Shown: positions 26,651-31,759 of the stretch, in pieces | How the letters are laid out: every line of letters starts with the position of its first letter | Numbering within the stretch: the first letter of the stretch is position 1 | Assembly: GCA_025201845.1 (NCBI GenBank) | Contig: MU604072.1 | Coordinates: 1 to 31,759, forward strand | DNA: 31,759 nt | Origin: Martensiomyces pterosporus | Taxonomy: Eukaryota > Kickxellomycota > Kickxellomycetes > Kickxellales > Kickxellaceae | Reading direction: 5' to 3' | Notes under the pieces: model-generated | Told to the model about the DNA's origin: nothing | Databases searched by the model: none | Seen by the model: only the letters and a program-made list of their open reading frames with translations | Program-made: the position numbers and the translations under genes

Positions 26651-27847
26651 ATGCAAAACGCGCACGGCGGCGAGGGCCAGCTCAACGTTGGTCCCAACGG
26701 AGTTCAGGGAGCAGCTGGCGACGGGTCATTGGACCAGCAAGCCATGCACGATCCCTCGGGACTGGGGAAATTCAATCTCCAGGACGCGGACTACCACTCG
26801 CAGTCAATTGCCAACGCCGTAGCAGCAGCAGCCGCAGCTGCTCAGCAGCAGCAACAACCGCCCCGGTCACCAGCGCCCATGTATCCCGGACCCAGCACAA
26901 TACCGACGAACTTTAGCAGTGGGCAGATAAACTCAGCGGAGGCCCTGCAGCAGTTCCAGACAACCTTTTGGAAGGCACACATGGCCAGCATCGAGGACAA
27001 CGTACCAGACTTCAAGAACCATCTGTTGCCCTTGGCGCGGATCAAGAAGGTTATGAAGTCGGACCCCGATGTGAAGGTGCAGATGATCAGTGCCGAGGCG
27101 CCCATCTTGTTCTCAAAGGCATGCGAGGTGTTTATTACCGAGATTACACAGCGTGCGTGGATGAACGCCGAGGAAAATAAAAGACGCACCCTGCAGAGGC
27201 AGGACGTGTCGTTTGCTGCTCAGCGCAGCGAGATGTTTGATTTCCTCATTGATGTGGTCCCAAGAGAGGAGTTTGCGAACAAGAAGACTGGCCCAGCTAA
27301 GGAAGAGCACGTCGCTGCTGCCGTGCCTTCGGCTCAGCCTTCCGTGAACCCCCAACAAGCCAACCAAAATGCCACAGCGGTTGCCTCGGCTGTTCAGCAG
27401 CAGCAAGCATCGGCTGCACCCCAGCCTGGTGTTGCGCAGGTTCAGCAGCAGCAGGCGCAGACACAGCAGCAGGCGCAGCAGCAGGCGCAGACACAGCCAA
27501 ATGCGTTCTACAACGAGTCTGCGCTCCACCAGTACTATGCCCAGCAGCTAGCTGAGGCGGCAGGGTTCCCTCAGGCGGCAGCGGCTACCCCCGAGCAGCG
27601 CCAGGCTTACTACCAGCAGATCGAGCGGGAACAGTTCCAGTGGCTCCAGCGGCAGACCAACATGGGTGTGCCGCAGCAGAACGCGCCGCAGGCTTTGCCT
27701 GGTCAGTTTGGATCTCCCCGAGTGTCGGCGGGTATCAACGAAGGCACGCCGCTCTCGGCTCAAGCTCAGCAGCATGCCCAGGCCGGCATCTCACATCCCC
27801 AGGACCTGTCGGGTCTGAAGACTGAAAGCGAGCAGCCCATCGAGTAA
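26651..27847 (+). CDS. HAP5: CCAAT-binding factor subunit Hap5/NF-YC
   Basis: This 398-residue protein contains the NF-YC histone fold at about 107-207: TTFWKAHMASIED, then FKNHLLPLARIKKVMKSD, ISAEAPILFSKACEVFITEI, RAW and EENKRRTLQRQDV, then MFDFLIDVVPREEF. It should dimerise with the Hap3/NF-YB fold and, with Hap2/NF-YA, bind CCAAT in the nucleus. The N-terminus is disordered with Ala and Gln runs (about 56-69), and the C-terminal half is rich in Gln, like the NF-YC transactivation region. Between DPDVK and MISAEAP stand two extra residues, Val143-Gln144, not found in the yeast and human proteins. The start is the first ATG in frame, with A at -3; no intron is needed. Confidence 0.95.
   Translation: MQNAHGGEGQLNVGPNGVQGAAGDGSLDQQAMHDPSGLGKFNLQDADYHSQSIANAVAAAAAAAQQQQQPPRSPAPMYPGPSTIPTNFSSGQINSAEALQQFQTTFWKAHMASIEDNVPDFKNHLLPLARIKKVMKSDPDVKVQMISAEAPILFSKACEVFITEITQRAWMNAEENKRRTLQRQDVSFAAQRSEMFDFLIDVVPREEFANKKTGPAKEEHVAAAVPSAQPSVNPQQANQNATAVASAVQQQQASAAPQPGVAQVQQQQAQTQQQAQQQAQTQPNAFYNESALHQYYAQQLAEAAGFPQAAAATPEQRQAYYQQIEREQFQWLQRQTNMGVPQQNAPQALPGQFGSPRVSAGINEGTPLSAQAQQHAQAGISHPQDLSGLKTESEQPIE
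27443..27496 (+). repeat. Imperfect Gln-rich repeat in HAP5
   Basis: A CAG-rich stretch is built from CAGCAGGCGCAGACACAG-like units of 18 and 12 bp, encoding Gln-Gln-Ala-Gln-Thr-Gln variations. It is in frame and lies in the disordered C-terminal half. Confidence 0.8.
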
Positions 27848-28299
27848 ACAGCACGACGCTGTCTCCTGACCTCCTTTTCTACGTTTATAGCCCATGTCTC
27901 TCTATCTATCTATCTATCTATATCCCATACCCAACGTTCGTATTATTCCGATCAACTCAACTTCAGCTTCACCTCACCATCGTGCGACAACCAGCCGGGC
28001 CAAGGCGCGGTGGACAGCAGTAGCCCGCTCGGCGCAAAGGGTAATCCCGCCAGCGAATTAGTTTAATCCACGAGCCAGAGAGGGGCTGCTTGCCTTTCGT
28101 GGCCAAATCGGAGAAAAAATGGCACCAGCCAGGCTGATTGACACACGCACTAGTCCGCGCCCTTATCTCCAGCACTAAGACCACCTTTTCTATACCACAG
28201 CAACTTTGCGCCCCCTTCGTCGGTACTCCTCTTTTGCCTATTCCTCACTCCTCTTAGTCCCTCTACCTGCTTTTTACACATACACCAACTGCTTCAAAG
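27848..28299 (+). promoter_or_regulatory. HAP5 3' flank and LSC1 promoter/leader
   Basis: These 452 bp lie between tandem genes. A (TCTA)5 microsatellite sits at 27901-27920, 54 bp past the HAP5 stop. A pyrimidine-rich stretch at about 28200-28290, just before the LSC1 ATG, looks like the leader. TATA-like CTATACC is near 28189-28195. An upstream ATG at 28119 opens a 19-codon frame closed at 28178, which matters only if transcription starts upstream of it. Confidence 0.5.
27901..27920. repeat. (TCTA)5 microsatellite
   Basis: Five perfect copies of TCTA lie in the probable 3' UTR or downstream flank of HAP5. This is a simple repeat. Confidence 0.95.
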
Positions 28300-29972
28300 A
28301 TGCTTGGTTCGGCCGCTGCTCGTTCTCTTCGCACTGGTAAGTCTGAAAAGACTGTGGCTATTCTCCGACGTTCGCAATCTGGCCTGAATCGCCGTGGTTG
28401 AATCCAGACAAAGGCAATCTCAGACGACCATGTCCCTGCTTTCTCAAAGGAGGCCCTGCTTTGCACCACCGGCGATTGCAGCTTTGCCGGTTTGCGAGAT
28501 TCAGGACCATCACATCACATCACATCACTTTATGCGCTAAATCAGCAAGTGTATCTGTGACTGTTTTTTTTTTGTTGCTGTTCTTCCCTGCTGGTGACAC
28601 GGCTGCTGCCTCTGACTGGCATAAACACACCCTTATCTATTGCTGTTGCTGGTCCATGCTCTAACAACTCTCCCTATCGCTTTCTCTTTCCTGCCGCCTC
28701 TCTTTTTATTAGCTTCCCGCCGTGGTTTCGCTACCTCGGCTGCCCGTCGCTCGTATGAGGACACTGTGAAGAACCTCAAGATCAACAAGGACACCCGCGT
28801 CCTCATCCAGGGCTTCACTGGCAAGCAGGTAAGCAGCGCCATATCCTTATTCCTCGAGCTATGCTGTGCCGCTCTTGGTTTTTCTCGTGAGCGCATGTGC
28901 GTGCGTGTGCGTGCACGAGTGATTGGATCTACTTGAACGCATTGCTTTCTACAGCTTGCTAGAGAGATTTTCAATTCAGCTCGCTTCCCCCAAACATGCC
29001 TTCATGCCCATGGCAGCATTGCTGCTGTTTCCCACACATCGGGAGCACCAGAGCCGCAAAGAAATAGTCGACTTGTGAGCTGACATAGCCGCCAGGCGCA
29101 CACAAACAATGTTTCCAATAAGCAAATAGGGTACGTTCCATGCCTCCCAGGCCATTGCCTACGGCACCAACGTCATCGGCGGTGTTTCGCCCAAGAAGGC
29201 TGGCCAGACCCACCTTGACAAGCCCGTCTTTGGCTCCGTCAAGGACGCCGTTGAGAAGGCACAGCCCGATGCCACTGCCATCTACGTCCCTCCTCCCTTC
29301 GCCGCCGAGGCCATCCTCGAGGCCATCGAGAACGAAATCGGCCTTATCGTTGCCATCACCGAGGGCATCCCCCAGCAGGACATGGTCAAGGTTGTTCAGG
29401 CTCTGAAGACCCAGTCCAAGTCTCGTCTCGTCGGCCCCAACTGCCCCGGCATCATCGCTCCTGAGGCGTGCAAGATTGGCATCATGCCCGGGCACATCCA
29501 CAAGCGCGGAAAGATCGGAATCGTCTCGCGCTCGGGAACCCTCACCTACGAGGCCGTCAACCAGACCACTCAGGCTGGTCTTGGACAGACCCTGTGCGTC
29601 GGCATTGGCGGCGACCCCTTCAACGGCACCAACTTCATCGACTGCCTCAAGGTCTTCCTCGACGACCCCGCCACTGAGGGCATTGTTATGATTGGTGAGA
29701 TTGGTGGATCCGCCGAGGAGCAGGCTGCCGAGTACCTGATCCAGCACAACCTTTCCCGCGACAAGCCCAAGCCTGTCGTCTCGTTCATCGCTGGCCTTAC
29801 CGCTCCCCCCGGCCGCCGCATGGGCCACGCTGGTGCTATCATCGCTGGTGGCAAGGGCACTGCTCAGGACAAGATCAAGGCACTCGAGAAGGCCAACGTT
29901 CTTGTTTCCAAGAGCCCCGCTCAGATGGGTGTCCTCATGAGGCAGCGCATGGAGGAGGAGGGTCTCGCCTAA
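28300..29972 (+). CDS. LSC1: Succinyl-CoA ligase alpha subunit, mitochondrial (three exons)
   Basis: Exons 28300-28336, 28713-28828 and 29130-29972 join into 331 residues. The enzyme interconverts succinyl-CoA and succinate with NTP formation in the TCA cycle, paired with a beta subunit encoded elsewhere. The N-terminus is Arg/Ala/Ser-rich without acids ([18 protein letters not shown]), a mitochondrial presequence. The CoA-binding loop QGFTGKQGTFH (45-55) is split exactly by intron 2 between Gln51 and Gly52. Later come [75 protein letters not shown] and [10 protein letters not shown], with the phospho-histidine His284. Length fits yeast Lsc1 (about 329). Exon 3 strongly prefers C-ending codons, which suggests high expression. 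It is the only gene here with visible introns. Confidence 0.93.
28337..28712 (+). other. Intron 1 of LSC1
   Basis: The donor is GTAAGT and the acceptor is TTATTAG after a pyrimidine stretch. A CTAAC branch site at 28661-28665 lies 48 nt before the acceptor. The intron is phase 1, 376 nt. It contains four tandem ATCAC units (28509-28528) and a T-run near 28564-28574. No snoRNA box pattern was seen. Confidence 0.9.
28829..29129 (+). other. Intron 2 of LSC1, with internal splice-like signals
   Basis: The donor is GTAAGC and the acceptor is AAATAG; phase 0, 301 nt. Both ends are fixed by the conserved GKQ|GTFH junction. Inside lie a better acceptor (TTGCTTTCTACAG ending at 28954) and a donor GTGAGC at 29075, enclosing 120 nt with no stop in the reading phase. 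The intron may therefore contain a cassette exon (see findings). Confidence 0.85.
28955..29074 (+). other. Candidate 120-nt cassette exon within LSC1 intron 2
   Basis: This is exactly 40 codons, open in the phase of the flanking exons, preceded by a pyrimidine tract plus CAG and followed by GTGAGC. Inclusion would put 40 residues into the CoA-binding loop. If the second small intron (29075-29129, 55 nt) were not removed, translation would stop at TGA 29081-29083. No homologue of this peptide is known to me; it may be chance. Confidence 0.3.
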
Positions 29973-31532
29973 ATGACTACGACTCCCTAAGCCAGACACA
30001 TAACAGAGAAGGGAGGTGGTATGCTTTCACATACAGCGTTCTTTTTCTTCCATTCTACCTTTTACATAAAAGCATTCCTCCTTTCCATGTCCCTCTTGCT
30101 GTGGCACCTGCCCACTTAGCCAAAGTAGCCTGGCGCCATTCACATGCTTCTCGCTGGCCATAAACCGCACCATGCCTTGGGCTTACGCGTGCAAGTGCTA
30201 AATGGAGAAGGTGCGGATCGACTGTGCCATGTATAGTTGTGTACGCTGGTGAAACAGAACGAGGAAAGGGTGCAGCCTGGCAGATTGCACCATTCCGCAA
30301 GTGGATTTCGTTCCTACCCTGCCTCCACATGTGCTTTTGAAACTCCTGCGGCTAGTGTAGCACACATAGCTAACACGGTACACGCACGAGCATAGCATCC
30401 TTTTCCTTCATTAGCACTGACTACGATATATGGAAGTGGAAGGACTGTTTAGGCCCATTTGAGCACGCCTTTAGCTCGACCGCTTGCGCGCTTCGGCTAT
30501 ATTTTCTCACGCCACCAACGAGGGCAGTCGGGTGCTTCTTTTCTTGCAGCAGCTGGGATGGCTGATACGCGACGACCGAGGGTGCTAAAGCACCGAATAA
30601 AGCTCCAGTTGACTAGAAGTACACCAAAGGGACTCGGCCGTTTGTTTTTTGTTGGGGAGCTGGTACTATGAGCGCTGAGTAATCCGCTCATCCGCATTTC
30701 GGTTTTTTTTCTTTGTCTGATCCCAGCTTTCTCTGTGTTTGGAAATTTCAGAATGAAAGCCCACTGCCATATTGAGCACCCACCGCCCGCCTATGGAGCT
30801 CTAGATTTGCAGAGTTCTGATAGTCCCCGCATCCACCCAACACTACACGGCAGCTACTGAGGGGCACTGCAGACGCAGGTGTTTATCACCAGGTCCATAC
30901 GAGCCTCAATATGGAAGGAGAAATCACAGCTCTGCACTCCGGATGGGTTGCACTAATAGCGCGATAATGATCCAATGGGCGCTTCACTTATAGACGTTCT
31001 TTTGGAACATGGTGTGGTTTGTATGGGGGGCAGCGTTTAACATCGAGCTGCGCTGCCGTAGGTCGGAGGAGCCACCTGGTGTTGGGGTATTAGTAAGGGC
31101 AAAAAAAAATGGCTGCCTGCTCTCTTGACCCTCCACACTTGCCTTCTGTCCATCAGCTATTGCCAAGGTGGGACTGGCTGGAGTTGCCTGCTGTAGACGT
31201 GCGTAGCACAGTGCGACGCACCAGGAGAAGCGAGGGGCATGAGTGCGCCCCAAGGAATGGTACCAAGCCGGCCATTTCTGAGCGAGGGTCGCCAGCCATA
31301 TAAATACCCTGGGTTCCGGCGGGCTTAGCCATTGCGGAAGATAACAAAAGAGCCAGCACGCGAATTTAGATACTCCTCCGCTCCCATCCTTTTCCCTTTG
31401 CCTTCGCCTTGTACTTCCAGCTATTTTGCTACTTGGTGCTCTCTGGCTGTAGAAGGCCTATTGTATCAGATCACTGCTGCTAGACATCAGGACCCCCTGC
31501 TTTCCTCTTCCATATAACCTCGAAAAGCACAA
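29973..31532. other. 1.56-kb intergenic region, no gene recognised
   Basis: It begins with the LSC1 3' flank. Open frames of 60-90 codons on both strands have no motif. Near the right end is a strong TATAAATA at 31299-31306, 227 bp before the next ATG, followed by pyrimidine-rich sequence (about 31376-31512). That part is therefore probably the promoter of the right-edge gene. The middle (about 30100-31200) holds nothing I can name. Confidence 0.5.
31299..31306 (+). promoter_or_regulatory. Probable TATA box of right-edge gene
   Basis: TATAAATA in a GC-rich surrounding lies 227 bp upstream of the ATG at 31533, with a pyrimidine-rich initiation zone between. This is a good consensus match; its use is inferred. 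Confidence 0.5.
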
Positions 31533-31759
31533 ATGGACGCCAATAAGCTGCCATCTGCCAGCAGCCAGGCTGCAACAATAGACACTGCCGCCGGCATGGA
31601 TACACCCAGATACGAGAAGCAAGAGCTCGACACGGGCTCCATCAAGAGCGGGTCGCCGTCTGCCGACCCTGCAGAGTTCGACAACATCAACCGGACCAGC
31701 TCCTCTGTCGGCGCCTTCTTCAACATGGTCGGCATGGTTCTGGGCTCGGGCTCCCTCCA
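31533..31759 (+). CDS. 5' end of a gene cut by the right edge; possible membrane transporter
   Basis: An ATG with A at -3 opens a frame to the window end, 75 complete codons. Residues 1 to about 52 are polar and disordered (Ser, Ala, Asp, Glu), typical of a cytosolic N-tail. They are followed by NRTSSSVGAFFNMVGMVLGS, the start of a hydrophobic, Gly-rich segment. This layout resembles fungal amino acid transporters of the AAAP/AVT family, where the first membrane helix begins with a similar small-residue motif. Too little is present to be sure of the family. The TATA box and pyrimidine-rich leader upstream support a real gene. Confidence 0.65.
   Translation, partial: MDANKLPSASSQAATIDTAAGMDTPRYEKQELDTGSIKSGSPSADPAEFDNINRTSSSVGAFFNMVGMVLGSGSL

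Noticed and set aside
27901..27920. (TCTA)5 and other short tandem repeats as possible CRISPR or mobile-element features
   Set aside because: The units are 4-9 bp with no spacers, no terminal inverted repeats and no associated proteins; they are simple microsatellites in a eukaryotic genome.
28337..28712. Possible snoRNA in LSC1 intron 1
   Set aside because: No TGATGA C box paired with a CTGA D box near the ends, and no ACA-tail arrangement was found.
28971..29999. 342-codon open frame antisense to LSC1 exon 3
   Set aside because: The strong C-ending codon preference of exon 3 removes stops on the opposite strand; the product has no recognisable motif.

Overview
This window is nuclear DNA from a fungus with few introns. 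The evidence is the gene set (Snt1-type SANT corepressor, Ssk2-type MAPKKK, Str3-type cystathionine beta-lyase, Hap5, TBCA, TRAPPC1, EPT1/CPT1-type phosphotransferase, mitochondrial succinyl-CoA ligase alpha), GT-AG introns, a nuclear tRNA-Lys with internal A and B boxes, and pyrimidine-rich leaders. Seven of the eight complete protein genes are read as a single open frame; only the succinyl-CoA ligase gene shows introns. Together with the many long disordered Ser/Gly/Gln-rich stretches, this suggests an early-diverging (zygomycete-grade, perhaps Kickxellales-like) fungus rather than a yeast. The taxon is an inference; no species marker is present.

Layout, left to right. 1-162: possible C-terminal tail of a + strand gene. 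606-1289 (-): TRAPPC1/Bet5 with a long insertion. 1733-9970 (+): giant Snt1-like corepressor with three SANT/Myb domains, sharing a 443-bp divergent promoter region with TRAPPC1. 10031-13048 (-): alpha/beta hydrolase, converging on SNT1 with only 60 bp between the stops. 14329-15546 (+): ethanolamine/choline phosphotransferase, reached after a 1.28-kb divergent gap. 15765-16961 (-): cystathionine beta-lyase, convergent with the previous gene. 17415-17488 (-): tRNA-Lys(TTT). 17489-18483: nothing recognised. 18484-25518 (-): Ssk2-type MAPKKK. 25890-26240 (-): tubulin cofactor A. 26651-27847 (+): Hap5/NF-YC, divergent from TBCA. 28300-29972 (+): succinyl-CoA ligase alpha in three exons. 29973-31532: no convincing gene. 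31533-31759 (+): start of a gene cut by the window edge.

The genes are functionally independent, as usual for a eukaryotic chromosome: vesicle tethering, histone deacetylase corepression, phospholipid synthesis, methionine biosynthesis, osmostress signalling, tubulin folding, CCAAT-box transcription and the TCA cycle. I see no operon, secondary-metabolite cluster, transposon, virus-like element or CRISPR array.

The best leads are small-scale. Intron 2 of the succinyl-CoA ligase gene contains what looks like a complete 120-nt in-frame cassette exon that would split the CoA-binding loop. The Hap5 histone fold carries an extra 6-nt GTGCAG that resembles the two ends of an intron. A short in-frame repeat and a Gly-rich insertion sit inside the MAPKKK kinase domain. 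Other leads are a large low-complexity insertion in TRAPPC1, and a palindromic poly(A)-signal element between two convergent genes.
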